In this document: in pieces, positions 1 through 10,765 of the stretch
Numbering within the stretch: the stretch's first letter is position 1
How the letters are laid out: each line of letters opens with the position of its first letter
Source of the DNA: Gemmatimonadota bacterium
GTDB lineage: Bacteria; Gemmatimonadota; Gemmatimonadetes; Longimicrobiales; Gaopeijiaceae
Assembly: GCA_027623325.1 (NCBI GenBank)
Contig: JAQBXY010000012.1
Span: 20,500-84,499, forward strand
Direction: 5' to 3'
Length of the DNA stretch: 64,000 nt
Translations under genes and position numbers: made by a program
The notes under the pieces: model-generated
The model's database searches: none
Told to the model about the DNA's origin: nothing
What the model saw: the letters and a program-made list of their open reading frames with translations, nothing else

Positions 1-302
1 GCCGACAGTATTCGGCCGACGAGGCCTACGAGATGGGCATGGTCAACAAGGTGGTCCCGCTCGCGGAACTCGAAGCGGAAGGTTGGGCATGGGCCCAGGA
101 GATCATGAGCAAGAGCCCGCTCGCCATTCGGCTGCTCAAGAGCGCGTTTAATGCTGATGTGGACGGCCAGGCAGGTCTCCAGGAGCTGGCTGGCAACGCG
201 ACGATGCTCTTCTACATGACGGAGCAGGGGCAGGAGGGGAAGCGCGCCTACCTGGAGAAGCGTCCGCCCAACTTCCGGCAATACCCGTGGCTTCCCTGGT
301 GA
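1..302 (+). CDS. menB: 1,4-dihydroxy-2-naphthoyl-CoA synthase, C-terminal part (truncated by window edge)
   Basis: Frame 3 reads [24 protein letters not shown]...[17 protein letters not shown], typical MenB C-terminus; followed by menA and menE. Confidence 0.88.
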   Translation, partial: RQYSADEAYEMGMVNKVVPLAELEAEGWAWAQEIMSKSPLAIRLLKSAFNADVDGQAGLQELAGNATMLFYMTEQGQEGKRAYLEKRPPNFRQYPWLPW

Positions 303-985
303 CCCGACCCAACTCGGTTCCGGCTCGGAGGACGGGTCCAGCTCTCCTCGTGGTCGGATTCCTCGTCGCCACAACAGTCGCCGCATGTGGGCAGACTTCC
401 TACTTGTACGATCCGACGCCGGAGATGCTCGCCGCACAGGCGCCGGATTCGTTCGTGGTCGCCGTCGAAACCAGTGAAGGCACCTTCACGGTGATGATGC
501 ACCGCTCCTGGTCGCCGCTCGGCGTCGATCGGGTCTATCACTTGATGATCAACAACTTCTACGCGGGCGCGAGGTTGTACCGCGTCGTGGACGGCTTCGT
601 GGCCCAATGGGGCTTTTCCGGTAACCCCGTACTGGACTCGGTGTGGAGGGATCACTCGCTCCCCGACGAGCCGACGGTCTCGAGCAATGTCAGGGGCGTG
701 GTCAGCTTTGCACGTGGCGGCCCGGAGACGCGTTCGTACACGCTCTTCGTGAATCTTGCCGACAACGTGCGCCTGGATGCCGCGGAGAGCGGTGGGATCG
801 TTGGATATCCGCCGATAGGTATCATCCGAGAGGGTCTTGGGGTGATCGACGGATTCTATTCTGCCTATTCCGACCGCACGCCGAGTCAAGACTCGATCCG
901 CATGCTCGGCAACGAGTACCTCAGGCGCGAGTACCCTCAGCTCGACTCGATCGTCGGTACGCGCCTCGTGACTTCGTGGCGTTGA
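287..985 (+). CDS. cyclophilin-type peptidyl-prolyl cis-trans isomerase, putative lipoprotein
   Basis: Signal/lipobox-like [53 protein letters not shown] cyclophilin-like core; overlaps the menB end by 16 nt. Confidence 0.8.
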   Translation: MASLVTRPNSVPARRTGPALLVVGFLVATTVAACGQTSYLYDPTPEMLAAQAPDSFVVAVETSEGTFTVMMHRSWSPLGVDRVYHLMINNFYAGARLYRVVDGFVAQWGFSGNPVLDSVWRDHSLPDEPTVSSNVRGVVSFARGGPETRSYTLFVNLADNVRLDAAESGGIVGYPPIGIIREGLGVIDGFYSAYSDRTPSQDSIRMLGNEYLRREYPQLDSIVGTRLVTSWR

Positions 986-997
986 GATGATCCCGGG

Positions 998-1897
998 GTG
1001 ACGACGGACGTAGCCATTTCGGCTGGGCGAGCGTGGATCCTGGCTGCTCGCCCCAAGACGCTGACGGCTGCGGTCGCGCCTGTCTTGGCAGGCACGGGGT
1101 TGGCTTCGTTTCACGATGCCCTCGCCTGGCGCCCGGCAGTCGCGGCTCTCCTCGGCGCTGTGTTGATCCAGATCGGGACCAACTTCGCCAACGACTATTA
1201 TGACTTCGTCCGCGGAGGCGACACCCAAGAGCGTGTGGGCCCGATTCGGGTCACGCAGGCGGGACTCCTCGCCCCTCGGACGGTTTGGTGGGGGATGGTC
1301 GTGGCCCTCACCGCGGCGGTACTGGTGGGGAGCTACCTGGTGTGGGTCGCGGGCTGGCCGATCGTGTGGATCGGGTTGGCGTCGGTCGCGTGTGCGGTCC
1401 TCTACACGGGCGGTCCATTTCCACTCGCGTATCACGGCCTCGGGGATGTCTTCGTTTTCGTCTTCTTCGGCCTGATCGCGGTCGGCGGCACGTTCTTCGT
1501 TCAGGCCCGGGCGTGGTCTCCGGATGCCCTCCTGGCAGGGATCGGGCTTGGAGCGCTCAGCACGGCGATTCTGGTCGTCAACAACCTCAGGGACATCGAA
1601 ACCGATGCGAGGGCGGGGAAGCGGACACTTGCCGTCCGGTTGGGCCCCGCGGCCACGAAGGTCGAGTACGTCGGTGCGTTCGCCGTGGCGGCTATGGTGC
1701 CGGTCGTCGGCGTTCTTGCCTTCGAGTGGCCGCTGCTCTCCCTGCTCGCCCTCGGTGTTCTGCCCCTCTGCGTCGCGCCGGTGCGAACGGTGGTCGGTTC
1801 CTCCGACCCGCGGGAGTTGATCGCCGCATTGGGTGGCACGGCGAGGGTCGTTGCGCTGTACGGAGCACTCCTGGCGATTGGACTCGGATTCGGCTGA
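998..1897 (+). CDS. menA: 1,4-dihydroxy-2-naphthoate polyprenyltransferase
   Basis: GTG start; NFANDYYDFVRGGDTQERVGPIRVTQAG and NNLRDIETDARAGKRTLAVRLG UbiA/MenA motifs. Confidence 0.9.
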   Translation: MTTDVAISAGRAWILAARPKTLTAAVAPVLAGTGLASFHDALAWRPAVAALLGAVLIQIGTNFANDYYDFVRGGDTQERVGPIRVTQAGLLAPRTVWWGMVVALTAAVLVGSYLVWVAGWPIVWIGLASVACAVLYTGGPFPLAYHGLGDVFVFVFFGLIAVGGTFFVQARAWSPDALLAGIGLGALSTAILVVNNLRDIETDARAGKRTLAVRLGPAATKVEYVGAFAVAAMVPVVGVLAFEWPLLSLLALGVLPLCVAPVRTVVGSSDPRELIAALGGTARVVALYGALLAIGLGFG

Positions 1898-3246
1898 TGG
1901 TCGTGGATGTCCTCTCCGAGGCCGGAGGTCGCCGCGACGCCATCGCCTTGATCACTTCAGAGGCCTCGTTGAGCTACGGCGTGCTCCAGGAGGTCGTCGA
2001 CGCCCGGGCCGAGACGCTCAGGAGTGCCGGCATGCGGGCGGGGCGGATCGAGCCGGTCGAGGTGGAGTCGGATCGCGACGGAATCGTCGAGCTCCTCGCG
2101 CTCTGGCGGATCGGCGCGGTGCCCGTTCCACTCAACCCGGCGCTGACGAAACGAGAACGAGACGACGCACGGACCCGCCTCGCGGACCCAACCGTCCCGG
2201 CGGGCACCCAGGTCGTTGTGTGGACGTCGGGCACGTCCGGTCGACCTCGTGGTGTCGCCTTGTCATGGGCGAATCTGAAGGAGAGCGCTCAAGGGACGGC
2301 TGACCGGCTGGCACTGACTTCGGATGACGTCTGGCTCGCTTCGCTCTCGATGGCGCACGTAGGCGGCCTCGCGCTCGTGGTCCGCTCGTTGATGGTGGGT
2401 GGGGGGCTTGTCGCGGCGGGTGTGTTCCGAACAGAGGTCGTGTCGAGTCTACTCGATGGCGACGGATTTCCGGGAGGGCCGGCCGGCAGGATCACCCACC
2501 TGTCGCTCGTGCCTACGCAGCTTCTTCGGCTCCTCGATCATCGGGCCGGGACTCCTCCTCCGGATACGTTCCGCTGCGCGCTCATCGGTGGTGCGCATGC
2601 CCCGGCTTCTCTCGTCGATCGGGCTCACGGCGACGGCTGGCCGCTTGGGTTGACCTACGGGGCCACCGAGATGTCGTCACAAATCGCGACGGCACCCCCC
2701 GCGTTGACCCGGAGCAAACCCGGCACCGTGGGGCTCCCGATGCCGGGCGTCGAGCTCGACGTTGAGCCGGACGGATCGATCCGCACACGTGGCCCGACGC
2801 GAGCGCTCGGTTACCTGGGCGACGTGGGTCCTCCGCTCGCTGAGGCCGGCGGGTGGTACCGGACGGGCGACCTCGGCCACATGGATGCGGATGGGCACCT
2901 CTGGATCACCGGACGCCGAGTGGATCGTATCGTGTCCGGCGGAGTCACCATCGATGCCGTTGAAGTCGAGGAGGCCCTTCGGAGCCACGCGTCCGTTGTG
3001 GATGTTTGTGTCGTCGGTCTGCCCGACGAAGAGTGGGGCGAGCGCGTCGCGGCTTGGATCGAGCCCGCGAACGACTTCGACCGCGGCCGGCTCGAGGCCT
3101 ATCTGCGTGGGCTCGTCAGCCCTGCGAAGTTGCCCCGGGTCTGGCGAACGGAGGGCCAGCTTCCCCGGAACGTGAACGGCAAGGTAAATCGCGCGGAGGT
3201 CCGAGCGGTTCTAGGAGGACGTGGTCAGGCGGACCGACTCGGGTGA
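1897..3246 (+). CDS. menE: o-succinylbenzoate--CoA ligase (AMP-binding enzyme)
   Basis: VVWTSGTSGRPRGV AMP-binding motif; GWYRTGDLGHMDADGHLWITGRRVDRIVSGG; TGATG stop/start overlap with menA. Confidence 0.88.
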   Translation: MVVDVLSEAGGRRDAIALITSEASLSYGVLQEVVDARAETLRSAGMRAGRIEPVEVESDRDGIVELLALWRIGAVPVPLNPALTKRERDDARTRLADPTVPAGTQVVVWTSGTSGRPRGVALSWANLKESAQGTADRLALTSDDVWLASLSMAHVGGLALVVRSLMVGGGLVAAGVFRTEVVSSLLDGDGFPGGPAGRITHLSLVPTQLLRLLDHRAGTPPPDTFRCALIGGAHAPASLVDRAHGDGWPLGLTYGATEMSSQIATAPPALTRSKPGTVGLPMPGVELDVEPDGSIRTRGPTRALGYLGDVGPPLAEAGGWYRTGDLGHMDADGHLWITGRRVDRIVSGGVTIDAVEVEEALRSHASVVDVCVVGLPDEEWGERVAAWIEPANDFDRGRLEAYLRGLVSPAKLPRVWRTEGQLPRNVNGKVNRAEVRAVLGGRGQADRLG

Positions 3247-3324
3247 ACCGCGGCGGGGACCATCCCTGGGATTTGGTGACCGGTCCGGAAAGGAATGGCC
3301 CCGCGCCGCGGTAGACTTTCTCGT

Positions 3325-4035
3325 TCAGCCGCCCCCAAGTCCCACCGCGAACCCGAGCCGAAAGCGGACGAGATTGGCCTCACTCCGATTCGGGTACAGG
3401 GTCACGCTGCCATCCGAGTTGTCGACGATATCACCCTCGGTCAGGTAGTTGGCAACTCCGTTGATGTGCCGTTCGACGCCGAAGTCCAGGTAGACGGGAT
3501 GTGCCCCATCGCCCCCGAGCTTGAAACGCACCCCGCCCCCGAACTTCCAGGCAAAGACGAGGTCCGAGTAGTTGGTGGTCTGGCTATAGGATCCGTAGCC
3601 GTCATTGTCGTCGAGCGCCGACGACGTGAAGAAGTAGGACATTCCGACGGTGGAGTGCACGTAGGGCTGGACGCCACCGGTCGCGAGGACCACCTCCGGC
3701 CCGACGCCTAGGTAGGCAATACTATTCGTCGTAGTAAGGTCCGAGCCGACCCTGCAGCTGAAGTTGCAGTATTGCAGGCGTTCGTGGCCGTACACGATCA
3801 TGCCCAAGTTGCCGCGGACACGCACGTGACCGTTGGCGGCTACGGGACCGGCCGCGGTCAGGTCCACTCCGAAGCCCTTGTTGACGAGGAGTCCGAGATC
3901 TCCGACGGCATCGGCTGCCACGAAGCTCAGCCCCAGGGCGCCGCCGAGGCCCTGCGGCCTCTGTGCTTGTAGATCACCAGCCAGGGCGACCAGGCTCACC
4001 AACACCGCGATCGATTCCACCGCACCGCGTCTCAT
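3325..4035 (-). CDS. outer-membrane beta-barrel-like secreted protein
   Basis: Signal peptide; alternating-residue strands, C-terminal RFRLGFAVGLGGG. Confidence 0.6.
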   Translation of the reverse strand: MRRGAVESIAVLVSLVALAGDLQAQRPQGLGGALGLSFVAADAVGDLGLLVNKGFGVDLTAAGPVAANGHVRVRGNLGMIVYGHERLQYCNFSCRVGSDLTTTNSIAYLGVGPEVVLATGGVQPYVHSTVGMSYFFTSSALDDNDGYGSYSQTTNYSDLVFAWKFGGGVRFKLGGDGAHPVYLDFGVERHINGVANYLTEGDIVDNSDGSVTLYPNRSEANLVRFRLGFAVGLGGG

Positions 4036-4281
4036 GATTTGCTCCCGATGAAGGTCATACTTCGCTGAGTGCAGGAGACGTGCCGCAGCGCGGTTCTAAG
4101 AGTAAGGTGTTGGTGAGAAATGACTTATGTGGGTTGGTCGGGTGTGCACGCCTGGGCTAATGTGTCCACCCGGGAGGACGATCGAGGTCCTCCTTCGGAC
4201 CCGCGGCCGGGGATCGGCCTCCCATCGCCCTCTCCGAGGCGGAGTGGCGCCGGGCCCCACGCGAGTTCATGTTCGCCGGCC

Positions 4282-4512
4282 ATGGATCCGAAGACACCGC
4301 AGTCGCATCTGATTCCGCGCACCCGCGACGGATGGATCGCCACGATCTCGTTCGTAGCGCTCTTCATGCTCGCGATGCCTCCGGTCACCCATACCGTCCT
4401 CAACCGCGTGGAGCCCTGGGTCGGGGGATTGCCCTTCTTCTACGCAGCCCTGCTGCTGGTCTACGTCGGTCTGATCGGCATCCTGGTGTGGACTTTGCGG
4501 CGAGGCGTTTGA
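4282..4512 (+). CDS. DUF3311-like small membrane protein
   Basis: Two predicted TM segments, immediately 5' of an SSS transporter (typical DUF3311 context). Confidence 0.65.
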   Translation: MDPKTPQSHLIPRTRDGWIATISFVALFMLAMPPVTHTVLNRVEPWVGGLPFFYAALLLVYVGLIGILVWTLRRGV

Positions 4513-4513
4513 C

Positions 4514-6004
4514 GTGGAAGCCTGGGTCGTCTCCACGGGCCTGATCTTCGTCTATCTGCTGATCACGATCGTTCTCGGGGCGGTTGCAAATCGGCACATG
4601 ACGGTCGACATGGAGGACTTTCTCCTCTACGGCCGACGAGCCGGCTTCGTAGTCCTGTACCTGACGGTCGTCGCGACCTTCCACTCCGCCTTTGCGTTTC
4701 TGGGCTCCGGCGGCTTCTTCTACACCCACGGCATCGGATTCTGGGCCGCGGGGACGTGGACGTTGCTGGTCGGCGCGATCACCTATGTGTTGGGACCCCG
4801 CATCTGGGCTCTGGGCAAGACGTTCGGATACATCACGCCAGCAGACATGCTCGCGGACTATTACGAGTCCGAGGCGGTTCGTGTCTCGGTGGCGATCGTC
4901 TCGGTTCTGTTCACCATTCTCTACATCCAGGTCCAGGCTCAGGGGCTCGGATACATCATCAACATTGCCTCGGGCGGCAGGATCTCGTTCGAGGTCGGCA
5001 CCCTGATTCTCCTGACGGTTGCCGCGGCGTATCTGATGGCGGGCGGTTTGCGGGCGGTGTACTGGACTGATGTGATCCAGGGCGTCTGGATGTACGTCGC
5101 GGTTTGGGTCGGGGCGCTCTTTCTCGCTTTCAAGCTCTTCGGCGGCCCGTTCGAACTCTGGCGTCGCGTCGCAGCCGAGCGCCCTGATCTGCTCACGCTA
5201 CCGGGCCCGAACGGCTTCTTCACCCCGGGCATGTGGCTCGGAATGACGATCACGCTCTCCTTCGGCATCGTCTTCCAACCGCACATGATGATCCGCTACT
5301 ACACAGCGGTGGACGCGAAGACTCTGAAGATTCTGGGTGCGACGACGCCGATCTATCTCATGACGTTGTACATCCCGGCCGCCCTCGTGGGGCTCGGGGG
5401 AGCCATCATCATGCCTGATCTGGCCGTTCCCGATCGGATTTTCCCCGAACTCCTCTTCGCATATGCCCCGCCGGTGGTGACCGGGGTCATTCTCGCGGGC
5501 GCAACCGCCGCCGCCATGTCGACGCTCGACTCGATTCTGCACGCGAACATGTGCGTCCTCACGCGCGACGTGTATCAACGATACTTCGCGCCCGAACGGT
5601 CGCAGCAGCACTACGTGTGGGTCGGGCGCGCGATCGTGATGGCGCTTCTCGTGGTCGGGTACTTCCTGTCGATTCGTACCTTCGACTTTCTCGTCGTGTT
5701 GGTCACGCTGTCCGGGTCGGGCGCGCTCCAGCTTGGGCCGATGATCGTCGGCGTCTGCTTTCCCGGCGGCCGGACGTTCACGCGCGCCGGGGTCCTCGTC
5801 GGCCTGTTTGCAGGCCTGGCGGTCCTCTACTTAACGCTACTGGTGATCCCGCATCCGCTCGGACTACACGGGGGCGTGTGGGCGCTCTTGGTGAATACGG
5901 CGGTTGTCGTGGTGGTGTCGGCGGTGACGCGGCCACCTTCGGCTGATACCATCGAACGGATCCACGGAGCGATTGAGCGCGAGGTCTACGGCTCACCATC
6001 ATGA
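4514..6004 (+). CDS. sodium:solute symporter family transporter
   Basis: SSS-type multi-TM protein; ATAAAMSTLDSILHANMCVLTRDVY motif. Confidence 0.88.
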   Translation: MEAWVVSTGLIFVYLLITIVLGAVANRHMTVDMEDFLLYGRRAGFVVLYLTVVATFHSAFAFLGSGGFFYTHGIGFWAAGTWTLLVGAITYVLGPRIWALGKTFGYITPADMLADYYESEAVRVSVAIVSVLFTILYIQVQAQGLGYIINIASGGRISFEVGTLILLTVAAAYLMAGGLRAVYWTDVIQGVWMYVAVWVGALFLAFKLFGGPFELWRRVAAERPDLLTLPGPNGFFTPGMWLGMTITLSFGIVFQPHMMIRYYTAVDAKTLKILGATTPIYLMTLYIPAALVGLGGAIIMPDLAVPDRIFPELLFAYAPPVVTGVILAGATAAAMSTLDSILHANMCVLTRDVYQRYFAPERSQQHYVWVGRAIVMALLVVGYFLSIRTFDFLVVLVTLSGSGALQLGPMIVGVCFPGGRTFTRAGVLVGLFAGLAVLYLTLLVIPHPLGLHGGVWALLVNTAVVVVVSAVTRPPSADTIERIHGAIEREVYGSPS

Positions 6005-6017
6005 GAAAGAAGCCAGC

Positions 6018-6956
6018 ATGACAAGACATCTGATCATCGTCGCCCGTCACGCGGTCCGACGCGCTGCATCATTCGCCGTGGTGGGTGCGCTGTTCAGTTC
6101 GGCCCTCGTAGGCACCGGGTCGGCCCAGGTCCAGCAACCCGCTCCTCCGCAGGTCGGTCCGGCCAACGGGTCGCTGGTCATCGTCGGTGGGGCTATGCGC
6201 TCCCCGGAGATCTACCAGCGCTTCATTGAGCTCGCAGGCGGCCCCGACGCCCACATCGTCCTGGTCCCCACGGCGGGAGGTGCCGAGAGCTACGACGAGT
6301 TCTATGGTGGGATGAATGCCTGGCGGGCTGCGGGCGCCCGCAACCTGACGCTGCTGCACACCACCGATCCCGCCGCGGCCGACACCGATGCCTTCATTGA
6401 GCCTCTGAAAACCGCCGGCGGCGTCTTCTTTTTCGGGGGGCGACAGTGGCGGCTAGTCGACGCGTACGGCGACACCAAGGCCGAGGTTGCGTTCCGCGAA
6501 GTGCTCGAGCGTGGTGGTGTCATTGGAGGATCGTCGGCAGGGGCGTCGATTCAGGGCTCCTTCCTCGTGCGCGGCGACACCCGTTCGAACACCGTCATGA
6601 TGGGTGATCACCAACGTGGATTCGGCTACCTGAAGAATGTCGGAATCGACCAGCACGTGCTGCGCCGCAATCGTCAATTCGACATGATCGAGGTAATCGA
6701 AGCTCATCCGGAACTCCTCGGCATCGGACTCGACGAAGACACGGCGATTGTGGTTCAGGGAGACCGTTTCCGAGTTATCGGCTCCTCGTATGCTCTGATT
6801 TTCGACAACCAGTCGACCACCGGCCGGAACGGTCAGTTCTACTTCCTGGCTCCGGGTGACGGCTACGATCTGGCGACTCGCTCGGCGACGCGCCCGACAC
6901 AGACGCAGAGCGCGGTGGAAGGGGTTCAGAAGAAGCCATGGGCCGGTGGCCGATGA
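6018..6956 (+). CDS. secreted cyanophycinase-like peptidase (S51 family)
   Basis: Signal peptide; GGVIGGSSAGASIQG nucleophile motif and FFGGRQWRLVDAY. Confidence 0.82.
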   Translation: MTRHLIIVARHAVRRAASFAVVGALFSSALVGTGSAQVQQPAPPQVGPANGSLVIVGGAMRSPEIYQRFIELAGGPDAHIVLVPTAGGAESYDEFYGGMNAWRAAGARNLTLLHTTDPAAADTDAFIEPLKTAGGVFFFGGRQWRLVDAYGDTKAEVAFREVLERGGVIGGSSAGASIQGSFLVRGDTRSNTVMMGDHQRGFGYLKNVGIDQHVLRRNRQFDMIEVIEAHPELLGIGLDEDTAIVVQGDRFRVIGSSYALIFDNQSTTGRNGQFYFLAPGDGYDLATRSATRPTQTQSAVEGVQKKPWAGGR

Positions 6957-7915
6957 GGGCGTTTGCCCGACTAGGTGCACTCGCGATCGTTTTCGCGGGA
7001 TGTGGCGAGGGCCCGCCCGAGTCGATCCCGACGGACGAAGCAGCGCACGCCGTGGGCGTCCGCCGTTTTCATGAAGCGCGCGTAGCGGAGCTGGCCGCAC
7101 CGGATTCGTGGCTTTCACTCATCGCGCTGCATTGGCTCCCCGAGGGGGAGACGACCCTGGGCTCAGATCCTGCGAGTGACCTGGTCCTTCCGGCCGCCAA
7201 GGCCGCGCCTGTCGTCGGGCGTGTTGTACGCGCGGGCTCTTCTGTCCGCTTCGTCGCCGAGCCGGGCGTGCGGGTCACTATGGGAATCGACTCCACGCTG
7301 AGCCTCACCGCTGGATCCGGTGCGTTCCCGCCCGACGATACCCGTGATCCGATCATTACCGACGAGGCGCTCGGCGAGGCGGGACCCGGAAAGTCGATCG
7401 TCTTTCGCCACGGGCCCATCAACTGGATCCTGGTGAGTCGTGGGGGAGAATTCGCTTTAAGGGTTCGCGACAACGAACACCCTGCCTATGCCGACTTCAC
7501 CGGAATCGAGCGGTATCCGATCGCGGCGGAGTGGCGCGTGACGGCCCGTTGGGTCCCGCATGAGAAGACCGTTCTGGTACCCGACGTGCTCGGCGGTTCA
7601 TCCGAGACCGATTCACCGGCCCACCTCGAATTCTGGGTCGATGGCGAGCGTCATCAACTGGATGTGACGGGAAGTCCCGACGCCGAGCGCTTCATGATGG
7701 TATTCGCGGATGGCACGACCGGCCGGGGGAGTTACGGAGGAGGTCGGTACGTCTGGTTCGATGCGCCCGACGCCGACCGTCGGGTCGTGATCGACTTTAA
7801 CCGCGCGTATAATCCGCCCTGCGTCTGGACGGGATACGCGACCTGCCCGCTTCCCACGAGGGACAACCGACTCGATCTCGCGATCGAGGCCGGTGAAATG
7901 GATTGGAAGCACTGA
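6953..7915 (+). CDS. DUF1684 family lipoprotein
   Basis: Lipobox VFAGCGEG; RRVVIDFNRAYNPPCVWTGYATCPLPTRDNRLDLAIEAGE typical DUF1684 C-terminus; ATGA overlap with upstream gene. Confidence 0.85.
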   Translation: MRAFARLGALAIVFAGCGEGPPESIPTDEAAHAVGVRRFHEARVAELAAPDSWLSLIALHWLPEGETTLGSDPASDLVLPAAKAAPVVGRVVRAGSSVRFVAEPGVRVTMGIDSTLSLTAGSGAFPPDDTRDPIITDEALGEAGPGKSIVFRHGPINWILVSRGGEFALRVRDNEHPAYADFTGIERYPIAAEWRVTARWVPHEKTVLVPDVLGGSSETDSPAHLEFWVDGERHQLDVTGSPDAERFMMVFADGTTGRGSYGGGRYVWFDAPDADRRVVIDFNRAYNPPCVWTGYATCPLPTRDNRLDLAIEAGEMDWKH

Positions 7916-7934
7916 GTCTCTCATCCGAAGGGCC

Positions 7935-8261
7935 ATGACCGAACACACCTCATCTGGCTCGGGCGCGGCTGCGCCCTTGTTACCCGCAGAAGTGGTCGCG
8001 CATCGCGCAGAGTATTGGAGACGGAATCTCAGGTACGTCTCGGTCCTCCTGGGGGTCTGGTTTCTGGTTTCGTATGGTTTCGGGATCATCCTTGCGGATA
8101 CGCTGAATGCCTTTCGGCTACCGGGTACGAACTACCCGCTGGGCTTCTGGTTCGCTCAGCAGGGAGCGATCTACGTGTTCGTGATCCTGATCTTCGTCTA
8201 CGTCGCGCTCATGAACCGACTCGACCGTGAGTTCGACGTCGACGAGCAGGAGGACGCGTGA
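7935..8261 (+). CDS. DUF4212 small subunit of sodium:solute symporter
   Basis: YWRRNLRYVSVLLGVWFLVSYGFGIILAD...GFWFAQQGAIYVFVILIFVYVALMNRLDREFDV. Confidence 0.85.
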   Translation: MTEHTSSGSGAAAPLLPAEVVAHRAEYWRRNLRYVSVLLGVWFLVSYGFGIILADTLNAFRLPGTNYPLGFWFAQQGAIYVFVILIFVYVALMNRLDREFDVDEQEDA

Positions 8262-9961
8262 ACGTTCAGTCGTGGACCTTTCTCTTGGTCGCCGCGTCCT
8301 TCGCTCTGTACATCGGCATCGCCATCTGGTCTCGCGCGTCGACGACGAAGGATTTCTACGTGGCGGGCACCGGCGTGTCGCCGCTCGCCAACGGAATGGC
8401 GACCGCGGCTGATTGGATGAGCGCGGCCTCCTTCATATCCATGGCGGGGCTCATCTCGTTCATGGGCTACGACGGCTCGGTCTATCTCATGGGTTGGACC
8501 GGCGGCTACGTGCTCCTCGCGCTTCTCCTCGCACCGTACCTCAGAAAATACGGAGCGTTCACGGTCCCGGACTTCGTGGGCGACCGGTACTACTCGAAGC
8601 TAGCACGCGTCGTGGCGGTGGTGTGCGCGATCTTCATTTCGTTCACCTACGTCGCCGGCCAGATGAGGGGAGTCGGGATCGTGTTCGGGCGATTCCTCGA
8701 GGTGGACATCAACACGGGTGTCTTCATCGGGATGGCGATCGTCTTCTTCTACGCCGTGCTCGGGGGCATGAAGGGGATCACGTATACCCAGGTGGCCCAG
8801 TACTGTGTGCTGATCTTCGCGTATATGGTGCCGGCCATCTACTTGTCGATTCTGATCACCGGGAATCCGATTCCGCAGCTCGGGCTCGGCGGGGTCGATC
8901 AGGCTTCGGGTGTGGCCCTGCTCGAACGGCTGAACGGGCTCCATCTGGAGCTGGGCTTCGGACCCTATACGAGTGGGACCAAGTCCACCCTCGACGTCTT
9001 CTTCATCACGGCAGCGCTGATGGTCGGTACGGCGGGGCTGCCTCACGTCATCATCAGGTTCTACACGGTCCCGAGAGTACGGGATGCCCGGATTTCTGCT
9101 GGCTGGGCGCTTCTCTTCATCTCGCTGCTGTATACGACGGCACCGGCGGTCGCGGTGTTCGCGCGCACGAACCTCATCAACAGCGTCAACAACGTGCCCT
9201 ATGCGTCCGTCCCGAATTGGTTCACCAACTGGGAAGCCACCGGGCTCGTCGAATTCGATGACGTGAACGGTGACGGGCGGATCCAGTTCGTCGGCCCTGA
9301 GTCTTCGGTGACCAACGAGTTACGGGTCGACAACGACATCATGGTCCTAGCCAACCCCGAAATCGCGGGCCTGCCGGACTGGGTCGTCGGACTCGTCGCC
9401 GCAGGTGGGCTGGCCGCGGCTCTCTCCACGGCAGCCGGTCTATTGCTGGTGATCTCTTCTGCGGTAAGCCACGATCTACTCAAACGAGTTCTCGTGCCCG
9501 AGATAACCGAAAAAGGTGAGCTACTAGCGGCGCGCGTGGCGGCGGGGGTCGCCGTGCTGGTCGCCGGATACTTCGGCATGCATCCGCCGGGCTTCGTTGC
9601 TCAAGTCGTGGCGTTTGCGTTTGGACTCGCCGCCTCGTCCTTCTTCCCGGTAATCCTGCTCGGGATCTTCTCGAAGCGTACGACTCGCGAAGGGGCGATC
9701 CTGGGCATGATCTCCGGGATCTCCTTCACCGCGGCCTATATCGTCTACTTCAAGTTCATCCGCCCCGATCTGAACTCCGCGGCGCACTGGTGGTTCGGCA
9801 TCAGTCCGGAGGGAATCGGGACGTTGGGTATGCTGATCAACTTCGCCATCACCGCGACCGTGTCGCGCGTCACGCCGGCGCCCCCCGTCCACGTTCAGGT
9901 CCTCGTCGATCTGATTCGTGTCCCCAGAGGCGCCGGCGAGGCGCATGAGTTGAGCGCTTAG
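8258..9961 (+). CDS. sodium:solute symporter (ActP-like, VC_2705-type subunit)
   Basis: Long SSS protein overlapping the DUF4212 gene by 4 nt (GTGA); AAALSTAAGLLLVISSAVSHDLLKR. Confidence 0.88.
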   Translation: MNVQSWTFLLVAASFALYIGIAIWSRASTTKDFYVAGTGVSPLANGMATAADWMSAASFISMAGLISFMGYDGSVYLMGWTGGYVLLALLLAPYLRKYGAFTVPDFVGDRYYSKLARVVAVVCAIFISFTYVAGQMRGVGIVFGRFLEVDINTGVFIGMAIVFFYAVLGGMKGITYTQVAQYCVLIFAYMVPAIYLSILITGNPIPQLGLGGVDQASGVALLERLNGLHLELGFGPYTSGTKSTLDVFFITAALMVGTAGLPHVIIRFYTVPRVRDARISAGWALLFISLLYTTAPAVAVFARTNLINSVNNVPYASVPNWFTNWEATGLVEFDDVNGDGRIQFVGPESSVTNELRVDNDIMVLANPEIAGLPDWVVGLVAAGGLAAALSTAAGLLLVISSAVSHDLLKRVLVPEITEKGELLAARVAAGVAVLVAGYFGMHPPGFVAQVVAFAFGLAASSFFPVILLGIFSKRTTREGAILGMISGISFTAAYIVYFKFIRPDLNSAAHWWFGISPEGIGTLGMLINFAITATVSRVTPAPPVHVQVLVDLIRVPRGAGEAHELSA

Positions 9962-10602
9962 GCGGCGGCGTTCTCGGGGTTCTGAAACCGGAAGACCGCG
10001 GTGGCTCCGAGCGAGCCGACGACGGGTCCGACGACATAGATCCATACGTTCCCGAACGACCCGTTTCCGCCCAGTGTGTCGACGATGATCGGACCGATTC
10101 CAACGGCCGGATTGAAGGCGCCTCCCGAGACGCCCCCGACGGCGAAGGCACCGGCCATGACCGTGAATCCGATGGCGAGGCCGTAGTACGAGTTACCTTC
10201 CGTGGCCTTCGCGGTTGCGACGTTCAGAATCACCAACACCAGCGCGAAGGTCACCAGCATTTCAGCCAACAAGGCCTCGACCACGCCGTAGTCGGCGCCG
10301 GGCGCGGGGGCGAAGGTGCTGCCGGTGATGAGCTGGACCGCTCCTGCCGCCAGCCAGGCGCCCAAGATCTGCGATGCGATGTAGGGTAGGATGTCGCCCT
10401 TGGCCAGCGCCCCGCGGAGGTAGACGCCGACCGTCACCGCTGGGTTGTAGTGGGCGCCCGAGATGTGCCCTCCCATATAGACCATGACCATGAGCATCGA
10501 ACCGATCGCCAAGGGGGCGACGGCGCTCTCTCCGACCACGACCATCCCGATGGTGAAGACCAGGAAGAAGGTGCCAATCAGCTCGGTGACGTAACGATTC
10601 AC
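9958..10602 (-). CDS. MIP/aquaporin family channel
   Basis: Two NPA motifs (HYNPAVTVGVYL and FNPAVGIGPIIV). Confidence 0.9.
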   Translation of the reverse strand: MNRYVTELIGTFFLVFTIGMVVVGESAVAPLAIGSMLMVMVYMGGHISGAHYNPAVTVGVYLRGALAKGDILPYIASQILGAWLAAGAVQLITGSTFAPAPGADYGVVEALLAEMLVTFALVLVILNVATAKATEGNSYYGLAIGFTVMAGAFAVGGVSGGAFNPAVGIGPIIVDTLGGNGSFGNVWIYVVGPVVGSLGATAVFRFQNPENAAA

Positions 10603-10765
10603 GGGGGCTCCTCGTCAGTGTGAGTGTTCGACCGCGGTTGTTCTTCGAACCGGGCCGAGCGAAGATGTTCGCCGCCAAACAGTGGGGCTTCGACAACCGT
10701 AGCGACAGGTTGCGGCATCTACTGCTGTAGTCGAAGACCGATCAACCCTGCCGGAGCAGCCAACG

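Noticed and set aside
248-1435. 395-aa minus-strand ORF across the PPIase and menA
   Set aside because: Spans two supported plus-strand genes and has no recognisable domains.
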